The notes below the pieces were generated by a model. It had not been told where the DNA came from and made no database searches. It saw only the letters and a list, made by a program, of their open reading frames with translations. A stretch of DNA of 64,000 nucleotides from Symsagittifera roscoffensis (lineage: Eukaryota; Xenacoelomorpha; Acoela; Convolutidae), in NCBI RefSeq assembly GCF_963678635.1, contig NC_087064.1, positions 69,368,123-69,432,122 on the forward strand, in the 5' to 3' direction. Shown piece by piece: positions 45,579 through 58,700 of this stretch (its first letter is position 1; the number at the start of each line of letters is the position of its first letter). The translations under genes and the position numbers were made by a program.

Positions 45579-48540
45579 CTTTGTACTTAACATAGCATGT
45601 GGGGCTACTTTTTTCAAAAAATTAATCTGGAAAAAAAAATTTAACAGTTCTTTTTTCGAAATTTCATTAAGTTAGAAATTTCGTAAGAATTGATGTACTC
45701 ATTGAATTTTAAGGAGCGTTCAGATCATTCATGGTTTTGCCAGTATACGAGCAGTTTCGGTAAAATAAAAAACGGAAGCTTGTTTTTTTCTTCCACTTTT
45801 TGTGGATTTTGTGGTCTGAGCAGAAAAAAAATATTTTAAATAATTTTCAGATAAATGTCTTTTTAAAAACAGAGACAGAAAAACTATTTAGACTTTTTGG
45901 AAGAACACTTGAATAACTCTTGAAAAATAAGAAAATCAATTTAGCTACATCTGAAACAAAGAGACAGAAAAAAATCAAAGAAGAATGAAATACTTTACAA
46001 AAGTTGAAAAAACAACTTCATTAAAAATGTTTTCTTTTTTGGTTTTTCCTTGAAAGATATTTTTGTATTTAAATTTTTGAAGTATATATAAAAAAGCGGT
46101 TTCAATATCAACCGTAACATGCAGGTGCCGTGAAGTTATCAATAAACACAAGACTCGCGCTTCTTTTTGCATTGATTGATGCGCCCAGTCTTCTGCCATA
46201 AAAAACAAAGCTCCTTTTGTTTTCAACTTAGACGGATTGATAACATTCAATAAAAGTTTTCGTGGAAACCTGTTCTTACTCTATCCGACGCATATGCGAT
46301 TATCACACAACTGATTTTCGATGACTGTTACTTTAAATGGATTTTAAATTGATTTCTTTGAAACAAATACAATGCCTAGATTTCGATAATCGCTGCCGTC
46401 ACTCTTGCCTGTATCATTCTGAGAACTTAAGATCAAAGGCTATTCTCTTTTATAATCTAATTTGGATGCTGATTTTTGTCCATTTTACTTATGTTCGAGG
46501 AAAAAAAAACAAATTTTTTTTTTTGGCAGAAGATTTAATCAAACTCGGGCAACTTTTTATTTGGGTGTCTTTTTCATGCTCGCTAAAAACTTTGTACCAT
46601 AAAAACTTCGGAGTCGGATCGAATCTTCAATTATCTATTTTATTTGGTGGAATCAACTTAATTTTGAGGCGCTTAGTTTTATGTTATTATAACAAAATTT
46701 TTTCCACGGTTTTAGGAAGATCTAGGAAACCAATAATTGGTCGTAAAAATAAAAAAAAAAGAATTGAACTAATTTTTTGAGAATAACCGCGTGTCTCCTT
46801 GCTAATATCAATGGGACCCGCCTCTGCAATTTCTGCTTGGCAAAATAAATAAAGCATAAACAAATATTAAATAAAAACATATATAAAAACATAATTAAAT
46901 TGTTAAAATAAAAAAGAGCGAATTGTAAAAACATTCGAGGCAGAAATTATAACTCTGACTCTTTTTGGCATTTTTCTGTTTAAAAGCCGGAAGTATTATG
47001 TTCAGTGCAAGTTAAATCCCTTAAAATTAAAAGCTGGTGCCCAGGGAGCCTCTGTTTTTTTGTCCGGCGGAACTGATAAATGGTTGTTGAATGACTCAAT
47101 AAGACGAAATATAATAACCAAAGGTTTATTAATTTGAAATTCTGAAACAAAATCAAGTTCAAGAAACCACAGAAAAAGTCGTTTTTTCCCCTTAATTTTA
47201 ACAATGCAACGTCTTTGATTCGGGAAGTAATAATAAATTAAAATTTTCTATCAAAATCGGAAACTCTCAGTAAATGATTTCTTAAACATTTCGAACGCGA
47301 AGAAAGAAGAGTTGCACAAAGCATTGGTCATTTTTCGAAGTCCAGACCAAAGACCACATAGGAATGCACACAGTGTGAATTGAACTAGGTACTCTGGCTT
47401 AAAACATCTAAATTTAGACAATATTCATACTGTGTAAAATAAGTTATTTTATTCTTTTCTAACTTGACAACTTATCAATTTTCACATCACAGGGGGAGGG
47501 CGGGGACCTTTACACAGATATGTACATTTATAGACTCATACATATAAAGGCATAAAAGACATATAGTCACGTGGGGGGAATGCACGGTGTTCAGGTGTGC
47601 AGCCATTGCGTGACAATCAGCCACAGGTGAATTTACACACACACACATAATTGCATTGCTGATATGTACTTCCGCTCTGACAGCGAAAAGTTTATTATGT
47701 CATTATTGAATAGATATTGATTTTTTTAAAATTATTATTTGTGTAAAAAATCTGTTAGCATTGAAAAAAATTCATAATTTGGGTAAATGGATTGTCATCA
47801 AATTTGAATCCAAATCAAATTTAAATGATCCGGCTGAAAATCATAATAAAAAATTGGAAATAATTCAAAAATTCAACTAGAAATATGGTAGATAGCATTG
47901 TGAAACTTATGCTTTTAGTAATGAACAGCTTTTGGAAAAAATTTGAGGGGGAGGGGTAGAATATCAACTTAACTAGATCCCAAGTATAATTAAAATAATG
48001 ACGCATATCAAAGTCTAGCTATTCATGTTTTCTCATTTTTGGCGCTATTTCAGAGTAAGTGTTATTCATTCCAATCAATCAAAAGTTTCTTTTTTATACC
48101 ATTTTCAACGTTTTGTCTGCAATAATCTTCCAGTCAGTATAGTAAAAAACCAGTAGAGATTAAAATCTGAAGACTAATTCGAAGACATTTTCTCAAGCAA
48201 TTAACTACTTTGTCAGTTTTACATTGAGCTCATTGAGACCCAATTTGTGCTGGCCTCAAAAATGAAATTTTCTTTGCCTGAAAGGAAAAGTGCCAACTAT
48301 TAAAAATCGAAGGCGCTTAAACTAAATGCAAAAGTCATAAGGTCACAAAACCCAGCCAAATTGGAATAAGTAGTTCACATATTTGCAGAGTTTTTTATTG
48401 AGTATTCTGATAAAAAATTCTTCGAATAATATTTTCCAATCCATTCAAAACTTCGCTTGCTCCACCATGCCATTGAAAAGAAATATTTATGTTTTATATT
48501 CTACATCTTTGACAAATTTCGAAAGCAAGTATAACAGCCC
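45579..48540. other. Non-coding, AT-rich, with a short (CA)n
   Basis: No convincing gene. A 444-nt open frame at 46337 has no splice, promoter or family support. Less AT-rich DNA at 47490-47660 has a short CA run and could be UTR or regulatory DNA, but nothing identifies it. Confidence 0.35.
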
Positions 48541-48545
48541 ACTAA

Positions 48546-48747
48546 CATTACGAGGCCAAACTGCGCACTGGATAGGCGCACAATTTTGCGTCTGTTTGTT
48601 CCGGGATTCCATAGACAAGTCTTTAAACATGTTAAAATTTTGTCGGAACGATCGAAGAAAATGAAAGAACAAAAGAAGAACAAAGGGAGCGTCCTTGTCG
48701 CGGAATCCGCTTACAATGCACAAAATGCACAGTTTGGCCTCGTAATG
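48546..48747. mobile_element. Possible 202-bp MITE with 22-bp inverted ends
   Basis: CATTACGAGGCCAAACTG at the left and its reverse complement at the right; extended to 22 bp there is one mismatch (GCGCA/GTGCA). No clear target duplication and no coding content. Confidence 0.45.
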
Positions 48748-48897
48748 AATTATTTTTTGAGAGAAACAAATTATTTTTTTTCTGGATAAGTCGTTGTACA
48801 AAGTGTAAAAACCAGCGTTTCCTGATGGTAATGTTGATTTTTTTTGGGACAAAAATTCAAAAAAATCTTCTAAATATGTAGTCGTCAAATTGTTGCT

Positions 48898-49380
48898 GAA
48901 CAACAACAAGAATGGCCGGTTGCAAGTATCACATAATGTTCCGACCATTGTAGTTAAAAAAAAACAAGAAAAGGGATCGTTTTCGTTTTCAAGAGCGTGA
49001 GGTATAATGTTCGTGAATGACAACGGTTGTCTTTGAAACACAAATTACAAGAAAAAAAAAGTTTTAGAAAATTTTTTCGAAATTTTTTTCTTATTTCTTG
49101 GCAGAATAGTTTTTTATCTTCTAAATTTCTTATTTGTTAAGGCGGCGCTAAATTGAGCTGCAAAATCTTATTTTACTGGATGATATATTGCAACTAAAAT
49201 TTCAAAATCTGCTCGGCTCGCTCGTTTTACTAGCTCGAAATTAGACTAAAACTCCAGATTTTTTCCTTGAAACTGAAAATTTTTCAATTGTCATTAAGGT
49301 TTGCCTAGACGGGTTTTAACATGATGAATCGATTATTGCCTACATTTATTGGTACTTCATTTGCGTTAAAAAAACAAAAA
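48898..49380 (+). repeat. Dispersed family D, member 3
   Basis: CAAGAATGGCCGGTTGCAAG, ATAATGTTCCGACCATTG, then GGCGGCGCTAAA and TTTTAACATGATGAATCGAT, ending GCGTTAAAAAAACAAAAAAA. More diverged than members 1 and 2. Confidence 0.6.
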
Positions 49381-52300
49381 AAACTATACCAAGCTTAAAC
49401 ATACCCAAAAACAAAAATTTTCCTTAGTTTCAAGGGTCACATCAAATGCAAAAAATTAGACTTCAAAAAAACCACAGAAGCGTTTTCAAAAGAGATTAAT
49501 TTTTTTTGTCGGAAAAAATGAAAAATTAATTTTTAAAAGCTGAAATTTTTGAAGGGTTCACAACTTTTTTTAAAACCACAGGCTTTTTTCAAAAAAGTAA
49601 AAGCATTATTTCGGCCAATTTTTTTAGTGCTTCCCAAACGCCTTTCGAATCATTGTGAAAAAAAGAGCTTTCTTTTTGGTTGTGTTACCATAGCCTTGCT
49701 AATCAGAAATAGCTAAGAAATTAGCGAAAAAGAGCAAAATGGTTTAAAAAGAAAAATTAGCAGAAAACTTTCAAAAATTACATAAATTATTCGTTTTAAA
49801 GCCTGGAAACCAATCAGTTTTTTTTTCAACACAGTTTTTTAAGGAATTGAAAAAATGATATATTTGATATCAAATTGATTTACACAACATATGTTTCTAT
49901 TGGTTTCAGCCTTTTAGATAGAAAATTGCAAAAATGAAGTATCTATGTTCCCAAAAATCTGCATCTGTCAAATTTTCTTCAGATTCCCAACATCCACATC
50001 TTCTAAGACGAATAAGCCTTCTTAGCTTGGAATCAAAACCCTGCATATTTTAGTTGCCCTTCAATGCTGTTTTAAAATCTTTGCTTTTGTTCCGACATTT
50101 GGAAATGGTTATTGAAGTTTTGTCTTTGGGTGTGCTTTAGTTTTTTCTTTTTTCTTTTCTTACTCCATGCAAAATCAGGTATCACGATTAACTCCTGAAA
50201 TCAATATTGCAATAATTTATTTTGAGTCAAATCAAAATCTGATTCTTACAATTTGAAACTTATAGTGTCGCGGAAAACCGGGATAGACGTTTTGGTTTTT
50301 AGTCTTATTTAGAGAAAATGAGAAAACAAGCAGGCTTATAATAGGCTGATAATTCACAAATTAATTTTTGAAATTTCGTTCAGTTCCTTAAAAAGATTTT
50401 TTAAAAAAAATCTAGCCTATGTTTTCAATTGAGAAAAAGAATTCAATGTTCAAAAATTAATTTCACTTTTTCTGAACCAGACTAGTTCCCATTTTTGAAC
50501 CACATATTCTTATAAAAAAAACTTCACAGTGTAATATGTTTCAACTTTTGTTCAGAATATTGATATTATTGAAAAGTGAGTAAGCAAAACCATCAAAAAA
50601 TTCGAAATTTGCTGGGCAAAAATTACGCTATTTTCAAACAGACAGAACAAATATCAAAGTAAACAAAACATTCAAGCTTTGAAACAGCATTGAAACACCG
50701 GGAGAAAAAGCAACCACTCAGAGAAATCTGATCTATGCTTGATATTGAGACAACAAAGCATTGCATTTTTTCCCGCAATTGCTAGCTTCGACAAGGGCAT
50801 ACAAAAACACTTCTCTCTAAAAAATATTCAAAAGCGCCCCTAAAATTTTCATCTGGAAAAATTAACTCAAGCAATGCTGTGATCAACCAAAACAACTAAC
50901 ATAATCCAAAACAACTAACAACTTTCAATCTGTGGTTCTGAGCTGCGCATTCTTTAAAAAACTGAAAAATTTCTTAGCATCATACTTTGTTTCAAATGTT
51001 GATCAACACTGAACGGGTAATTATCATATCCCTAACTTGTAAAGGGTGTTAAAAATGTAACTCTTTTTTTAATACTGATTACAAAGAGCAAAAAATTCAG
51101 CTTCCTTGATTATCAACTGCGTCGCTGATATCAATTGTTTGTAGTTTTCATTTTATAGTGTTGCCCTACGTTCCAAATGTACAAAATAATTTTAAATTTT
51201 TATTCTTGGTTAAGTTAATGGCAATGTAATTGCACCTGCACTCACACAAAAAACTTTCAACATTGAAACCACTCCAAAACAAGCGGTAAAAGTGTTCGGC
51301 AATATATTGTGAGATTTGAATTTTTCAAGGCAGTATGTTTTGCTAAATGATCTGTCGTCAGAAGTGAAAAAGAAAAACACTTTTGAAGAAAACAGACCTT
51401 TTCACTAATATTAAGCGTAAAAAAACATAATAAAAAAGTTGTTGAGGAAACTGATTTGCCTTCTATGCATCACGTTATTAGAAATCTGGCAAGTAATTTA
51501 TTTTAATGATCCCCAAAGGGCAAATTGGCTATTTTCATATTTTTTATTACACAGAAATACTTCTATGTGAAATTTTTTGCTTTGTTTTGTTAAAGGTGTC
51601 TCAGAACGTTAAAGTTGTTCAAACTGTCGAAAAGTTGAAAACTTTCCGGACAAAATTAAACGAAAAAACTTTGTCTCTCATTTTAAAAACCAGAACAAAA
51701 ATATCTCTCAGGGCCTGAAACTATTGTCAAGGGTAAATATATAGTTTATAAATATCACATCTAATGAAACCTTGCGATTTTCCCACTTTTCGTAAAGTGG
51801 CGGAATTATCATACACAGGAAAATTTTTTCAGATAATTTTAGTATAATGTAGAAAACTTTGGAATATTTGAATCACAAAACTAAAAAATAAAAAGATAAT
51901 TCACCTATTTTTTTCTCAAACTTATGCTGATATAAAACTTGCTAACTTGGGATAATTAAAGTCAACTTGGTTCGAGCAATTTGCTGCAGGCAATCTGGCC
52001 TGAGTAGAGGGTTTTGATACGCACAATATTTTACTCTATAAAATACTTGGGGGATAGCGTGTGGGGAATCGCGTGCTAAATGTGAAAAAAAATTAAAGCT
52101 TCTTTTGGTTTTTTTGACAATTTTCCTTAATTTTTTCTCATAGACGCTGTAGTAGGGCAGTCCACCACCCGAGAACAATTAATCCTGGAATTTCTTTAAA
52201 GTTGCTCGCATCAGCTTGAACTTATTTTGTTCAGACTTCTTTTCCGCCTATTTAAAAATTTTTGTCTTTTTGCACTCAGTCAGAATTTTTGAGTTGCGAA

Positions 52301-52716
52301 GAAACTGTTTTATTTGATTTATCTCTAACAATTTCTTAAATAAATTAAAATATGGCTAGAAAATGATCTGAATATTTGAAATATAAACTATTATTACACG
52401 ACACAGGCATGCAATTATACAATTTCAAATTGACATAACAAAGATATTAGTTAAAATGAAACTAATCTAGAGAAACTCTAATGTATCTATAAATAGGAAT
52501 TGGTTTGTGTACGCCTACCAAAGTCTTTTTTATTGTTACTGCGGTTGTTTGCAACAAGTTTTTGGCCAACTTTCCTTTTTTACCGTTTTTATTTCTTGTT
52601 TTGGGCGCTTATTTATTTTCACAGTTTTTTGTATAGATATAATAGATATACATCCAACCAAATTAAGTTTATAATTTTCTACCTCATTGAACATTCTAGT
52701 CAGGCTCTTTTGGAAA
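49381..52716. other. Non-coding, AT-rich
   Basis: I found no exon, RNA gene or bounded repeat that I can support here. Confidence 0.35.
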
Positions 52717-52772
52717 TGAATAGCTCAGCTGGTAAAGTTTTTGATTTGAGAAGTAGATTTCGAGCAAGATCA
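52717..52772 (+). repeat. tRNA-like SINE relic (A and B box)
   Basis: TAGCTCAGCTGGTAAAG is a near-perfect tRNA A box. AGATTTCGAGCAAGA 33 bases on resembles a B box. The anticodon arm does not pair, so this is a SINE head or tRNA pseudogene, not a working tRNA. Confidence 0.4.
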
Positions 52773-54358
52773 TATTTTTAACGAAGACAAGGCACTTTTG
52801 CCCAGTTAATTTGTCTGTTTAGTCTGTTAATTTGATACATTCGCAGAATTTAGAAAAAAGTAAACATCCAAAAATGAGACAAATGAAAAAATTGAATAGC
52901 ATGTTTTTGGCTTTTAGATGTACCATCAGTATAAAGATTTCATTAGCCAGAAATCTTGAACCTTTCCTGAACAACTCATTTCCTGAAACATTTGCTAAAA
53001 AAATTACCATTTTTGTCTGCTAAAACTCCAAGATATCTAACAAGTTCTTTAGCTGATGTTTTTTTCTTTCATTTGAAAACAGTTGGAACATTCAGGGTTT
53101 TGTCTCGTTACAAGTTTTATTGTTATATTATTTTTCATTTAATTTAACAGCGATATAGCTTACTAACAGCATCAAAATGCATTTGTATTAATCGCTTTGA
53201 AATTTTTCAGATATATTTTTATGGCAGGTCAAACATTAGTAGAACAAAATTTTGGTTACATTATTTTGAAAAAATATCCTGTAGAGTTGTATTTATTTGA
53301 TTAGTACCGAAAGTATTGATTATGTTCATCTTACCTTTTTTGTGATCTTCAATTGTCAATGTTGTTTATAGATGACCAGCAAAGTGAGTTTTCCTGAAGT
53401 CACACTTTGAACAATTTCCGGTTGATGCGCTGATTTGGAAGAAAAATTCCTGAGGAAAAATTTGACGGAGTGTTTTGATAAGTTTTTATTATAACAAAGA
53501 AAGATCTCGGGCAAAAAAGTAAGGTAGAAAAAAGCGTGTTCTGATATTATACAATGAATTTTGAACCTATACGACACTACTTCTGCGGGTCTTCACTTCA
53601 GCAAAATTTTAAAAGTAGGCAAGGTTAATTCAGTGGTAAAAAGAAATGTTAATTAGCTATTGTCTTGCAACGAGATAAGAAATCGAGATGGAGATTGGTG
53701 GGGCGAAAGTAACGCTTTTCAATGAAGAGAACAAGAGAAAAAAACGGGAAAGAGGGGAAAGGAAAATAAGAAGATAGCCCAGATGTTTAGGATATATCGC
53801 ATGACACCGATAAAACAAGCGAGCCAGTCCCTTCTTTACAGAAATATAGTTATGGTCTCAAATTGCAGAATAATTTTGAGCAGAAAATAAAGCCAGAAAA
53901 TTCAGCAAGCCGTTTTTGTGATGCGCATAATAGATGTTAACCAACAATCAGTTTTTAGAAAACTACAAAAAAGATATTTTAAGTTTTTAAGATGAAGTCC
54001 AAAAGTTTTTGAAATCTATAAACCTCAATTCTTTTAAGTTCAATTAATTTCGAATGAGTAATAAGAGATATGTGGTCTTTCCGAGAAAAAGCTCAATGTT
54101 ATAAAACTGGGTTCTTTCTGCCATTAGATGTGTCATCGCTGCTGATTTTTACTTTCATTTTTTTGGCACGGTCGTCGATCGAAAGCAGGCAAAAAATACA
54201 TCAAAGCTAGCGGGCATAAATTAGCAGCAGAAGCACTGGAAAAGCAATAAAGGCCACAAAATATGGTCTCATTTCGGCCAGGGAAAGTAAAGCGAAACGA
54301 GGGTAGATATTTCGGGCGCTTCCTTTTTGGTATGGGGAGAGTTGTAATATTCATACAG
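52773..54358. other. Non-coding, AT-rich
   Basis: No supported feature seen. Confidence 0.35.
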
Positions 54359-54417
54359 TATAAAACTAGGAGCAGCTAAATCAGTCACTTGATTGTTGTT
54401 AGCATTAGAATGAAAAG
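54359..54417 (+). promoter_or_regulatory. Possible TATA promoter with ATG-AAA-AG mini first exon
   Basis: TATAAAAC at 54359 is followed by an initiator-like TCAGTCA at 54381 and then ATGAAAAG/GTAGGT with the ATG at 54410. A first coding exon of two codons and two bases is common in genes for secreted proteins. The spacing from TATA to initiator is short, and I could not find a downstream signal-peptide exon. Confidence 0.25.
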
Positions 54418-54418
54418 G

Positions 54419-55377
54419 TAGGTGACACAGTATAATCAAATAAACCATCAGACGAAAAATGTACCCAGAATTCTAGTTCAAAAATGATCTTTGAAGTTGC
54501 TTGTCACATAAATTTTGCAGGATGTTTTGGTTTTTCATAGCGCATAAATGAAAAAATAAATAAATTAGTGTTACTTTCTTCAATTGGTTTGAACTAAAAT
54601 ACCTGCCGTAAAAAAATCACTCTTTTATTTTTCATCAGAAATTGGCGCCTGCAATGAAATAAATTGATTTATGAATTGCAGAACTTGAGTTTATGTAATT
54701 CGTTCAACTGCTATTTCTGTTACTTGAACTGAAAATCCACAGTCACAAATAACTTAAATGGTATCGAGCCAAAAGTGTACGGCAGCAGCACTTTTTCTCT
54801 TTTTTTTTCTGGTATTGGCAAAGACTGAGCTGTACTTGATAAACTGAGAAAAAAAGAACCCCGTCCCCTTACAATACGCATGTATCTCTCCCAGCCACAT
54901 GTGAATAAGATTACTTCATATCACCCGATAGCCTTCACACGTTCTTTTTACCCCCAAATAAACACACTTTTCCTTCATATATCTCTAAATATAACACACT
55001 CAAAGGGTTAAACATACACTAAATTGCAATGGAGGTATGAACTATAGTCTGCACATGAAGGAGCTATTATTTGCGGATTTTATTTACCTGGGTCATTTGC
55101 CCCTTTTATTGCTACTTTTTGTGTGCTTTTCTCATTCTGTTTTTTTTTTGCTGTTGTGCTAATGGAAGAAAAAGTTGAATCTGGGATAAATGGCTCAAAT
55201 GTTTGTTTGTATGATTTGAAAACTTCTTAGCGGAAAAGAAACAAAATTTTCAACAGGAAATGAGGCTAGGAAAAGGAAAATTAACTTCGCCTGTTATATT
55301 TTACTTTTGGTCAAAGTCTGCAGATTTCTGAAGAAACCGGCATCGCATGATTCTAAACTGTTAGATCTTCTACACAA
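54419..55377. other. Non-coding, AT-rich
   Basis: No supported feature seen. Confidence 0.35.
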
Positions 55378-55722
55378 AAAAATAGCCGGTCGTAGTGCAA
55401 GTATAACGACTACTATCATTAGTTCTTTGTTTTTTTTTTGCGCGTGGTGTTATGAGAGGAACTATAAAAAACGCATCGAATATTAGTAGAAGAAACATAT
55501 TCAACCACAATAAAAAACCGAATAAAAAAAATTTCATCAATCTAAACTTTTTATTAGCAGGGAAGCGCAAAATGAAAAATCGAAAACTAGTAAAATTAAG
55601 TTTTCCGGACTTCTCTCTATATTTAAAGTCGTTCAAATTAAGACTGTAAGGGCTTCAAAATGATGCATTACTCAACCCATTCTGTTGATCATTTGTGGTA
55701 TTTGACTTTGCGTAGAAAACAT
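55378..55722 (+). repeat. Dispersed family D, member 4
   Basis: AATAGCCGGTCGTAGTGCAA at the left, GGGCTTCAAAATGATGCATT and ATTTGTGGTATTTGACTTTG at the right. The middle is shortened. Confidence 0.6.
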
Positions 55723-55963
55723 CCCACCCAAAGGCGTAGATTTTCCCCACTTTCAGCGCTGAGCACATAAAAAGCACCCCAAAACAAGTTCCTGCACACA
55801 AAGACAATGTTCTAGACAGAGTTGGTGGCCGGAAGAACTACGCTTCGATACAATTTTGACACAAAACTTCAAGTCATATTTTTCTACCTAAAAAGTTAAA
55901 CCACCAGAAAAATGACACTCTGAAAAACATACATAGCATAAAGCAAAACTTAAATCAATAACA

Positions 55964-56522
55964 AGGATAGCCAGTTGCTGTGCAAATAATACAAATGTTC
56001 CGAGCATTGTCTTGTAAAATACATTTTTTTTTTAAATTAGTATCGTTTTTTTTCTGTGTTGTGTGATAGTAAGATCTGAACAAAGAAATAGAAATTATGA
56101 ATAATAGACAGTCACAGTCAAATAGGCCAATTGGAAAACAGTTTCTGAAGAAAAATACTAATCATAACAAAAAAATTTTAGAAAAAAAATTAAGCAATAT
56201 TCTCTTATTTTTTGCTGAAGTTTTTTAAAAACCAAGTTTTTCAAGTTATCAAAAATAACTTTAGTCCTGTAAAACTAAGTATTCGCGGCATAAACTATAG
56301 TTATTTAAGCTATTGTAAGCCTGCAAAATTTATTTTTACAAAATTTATTAGCTCGATTTGGATCAAAAACCAAAAAACTGGTTTTTCTCGACAATGTGCA
56401 AATTTTTTCAATTTGATCAATGTCGTTCGTATAGCGACTAAACGGGCTTTGTAGTTTTAAATCACTCGACATATTCCGATGGTTATTGAGGTTACCGGAA
56501 TTTGCGTTGACAACAAAAAAAA
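55964..56522 (+). repeat. Dispersed family D, member 5
   Basis: CAAGGATAGCCAGTTGCTGT, AATGTTCCGAGCATTGTC, TATCGTTTTTTTTCTGTGTT, CGACTAAACGGGCTTTGTAG, ending GCGTTGACAACAAAAAAAAC. The order is the same as in members 1 and 2. Confidence 0.7.
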
Positions 56523-56589
56523 CTAAAACGCACGAATGCAAAAATTTTCGCAAATTTTCAGCATTTTCCGCATTTTTTGGAAATTTTCT

Positions 56590-56710
56590 GCTAACTTTAA
56601 AAAAAAAAACGGGCATTTTTAGAAGGTTTTCACCAGCAGAAATTTTGATTGGAAACTGATTGTTTTTTTTTGGCGCGCGCTCTTTTGAAAATTGGGGTAA
56701 GTTGGTTCCA
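56590..56710 (-). mobile_element. Fragment of the hAT-like MITE
   Basis: AACGGGCATTTTTAGAAGG and TTTGGCGCGCGCTCTTTTGA match the interior of the family in the orientation of 36233. No ends. Confidence 0.5.
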
Positions 56711-56749
56711 AATGTTATTTTAAAAGATGCATTTTAAAACTTTTGAACT

Positions 56750-58200
56750 TTGAATTCACTAAGGCGTAGCATAGGCGGAGAAAGAATTGGCTAAAAAACC
56801 ATCCCTATATGAGTTGGGCAAACTATTGGATTCGTTTTTGAGTTGCTAAGTGAAAAAGAAAAAAGTTTTTACTTTACATGGCTTTGTGAAAGCTTGTTGT
56901 GACAAGATACACGCTCGGCTGGACTCATACAGATCGTCGGAACAATAAATTAGCTGAATTTTTTGTCTCTTTTTGTAACTCAAAATAAATGACAACAAAC
57001 ATTTTTATCTAGATAGCGGTAGTTCAGAGAACCTTTTGAGGTGGAGATATCTTTCTCGGTATCTTTGAGTATTTGAGCGGAGAGTCATCACATAGGCCTA
57101 GATGATATCAGTTACTTAACTATTATTTTCAATCCATGTCTTAAATGTATATTGAGTGTTCCCGCAAAGCTTGCACTAGTCTGCACTAAGCCATAGTATG
57201 CATTAGATCGATAGTTTCTCTTGTATCACTTTTTCAGAGACTGAGTGAATTTTGCTTATGTGTGAAACTTGAAAAAGATGCATTTTAAGCCTTTGAAACT
57301 TTGGAAAACTTTATGAACCACTTCAAATTCAAACATTTTAGTTTTTCGTATGCTAATGGGAGTTGAATGGAGCGCTTCATATGCGGAGAAAAAAATGGAT
57401 CAAAAATCAACCCTATTTCAGTTGAGGCAATCTATTTGATTCGTTTTTTGAGTTAATAAGTGAAAAACGAATAACCTTTTACTTACCTTGCTTAGTGAAA
57501 GTTCGCTGTGGCAAGATACTTACTCTGCGGGACCCATGCATATCAAGAGGTTGATCCCCCAAAGGATCAGATTTTTGAAGAATGATCTAAAAAAAAACCG
57601 ATTCGAATATACATATTGTCACTTTCTTCGAAAATCGGAACAGTTTTTCAACTGAATTTTCCGTCGCCTTTTTCGGAACTCAAAATAATTAACAAGAAAT
57701 TGATCAACTTGGTTTTATATCAGTTAAAGTTTTGAGATGAAGATAAAATTTCCTTATTTATGGGAAAATTTGGAAGAAATGAAGTGTTTTTGAGGAAGAG
57801 AAAGGAGAGCCTTCACGTAGGCCTAGATGCAAAATGTTACGTAAGTAAAATTTTTAACCATGACTTAAGTGTATGCTGAGTTTTTCTCTAGTATCACTTT
57901 TTCAGACTGATTGAAATTTGTACACTGCGTAAAACTTGCAATAGACGCAGTTTAAAACTTTGAACGTTTTAAAAACTTTATACACCATCTAATTTTCGTT
58001 ATTATTTAGTTTTTCGTATATTAATGGGAATTGACTGAGGCATAGCATAGGTGGAGAAAAATGGGGAAGAAATAATCTCTGTTTGATTTTAGGCCAATTG
58101 AAAGTTTCAGTTTTTGAGTTACTGAATAATAACAAAAACCTTTCGCTTTTTATTACTTGTGGGAAAAGTTTTTCAAAAAGAAGTCAGATTTGGAGACATT
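56750..58200 (+). repeat. About 0.65-kb repeats in tandem (three copies)
   Basis: AGGCGTAGCATAGGCGGAGA (56760), GGAGCGCTTCATATGCGGAG (57368) and AGGCATAGCATAGGTGGAGA (58038) start similar blocks. Later landmarks also recur, such as TAGGCCTAGATG (57096, 57817) and GTATCACTTTTTCAGA. Strongly diverged, no coding content. Confidence 0.65.
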
Positions 58201-58299
58201 TTCTAAAAACTGACAACGCAGTCGGGTTTTGCTCTAACTCAGTTGTTTTCAGAGCTTATAAAACATTCCCCAAAAGCAAGGGAAGTTAAAAACTACTAT

Positions 58300-58700
58300 T
58301 TTTTCATTCAAACAATGAACAATTAGTTTGCCTCAGATCAGAAAGGGATAGTTTTTAAGTCATTTTCTCTCCACCTATGCTACGCCTCAGTCAACTCCCA
58401 TTAGCATATGAAAAACAAAAATGATGTACACAAAAATGTTGTAAGTTTCCGAAAGTTTTGATGTTTTAAAACGCATCTATGGCAAATTGCATCCATAGGC
58501 AATCTCAACCAGTCTCTGGAGAAGTGACACGACAGACACTATTATTCAGTTTTTGATTTAGTGCGTAATTTGGCCGAATATTGCAAACGTTTTCAGAAAC
58601 ACTCAACGTACTTTTAAATCAAGGTTGAAACTTTCCATAAGAGGCTCTCCTCTTAAATTTTCAAAAAACCAATTAAAGTATTTCCACCTCAAAACGTTTT
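58300..58700 (-). repeat. Inverted copy of the 0.65-kb repeat
   Basis: CTCTCCACCTATGCTACGCC and CAACTCCCATTAGCATATGA are the reverse complement of the landmarks at 58018-58060, so this copy faces the third tandem one across a loop of about 200 bases. Confidence 0.65.

Noticed and set aside
45975-46250. Possible exon on the - strand (FMAEDWAHQSMQKEARVLC)
   Set aside because: Slightly protein-like, but no acceptor/donor pair with matching phase and no neighbouring exons.
46337-46780. 147-codon open frame
   Set aside because: AT-rich, no splice sites or start context, no recognisable domain. Within what chance allows in this much AT-rich DNA.
48487-49041. 184-codon open frame on the - strand
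   Set aside because: It runs across a possible MITE and the start of a family D repeat. Its residue composition mirrors base composition and no domain is seen.
52717-52772. Functional tRNA gene
   Set aside because: A and B boxes are present, but the anticodon and acceptor stems do not pair; kept only as a SINE or tRNA relic.
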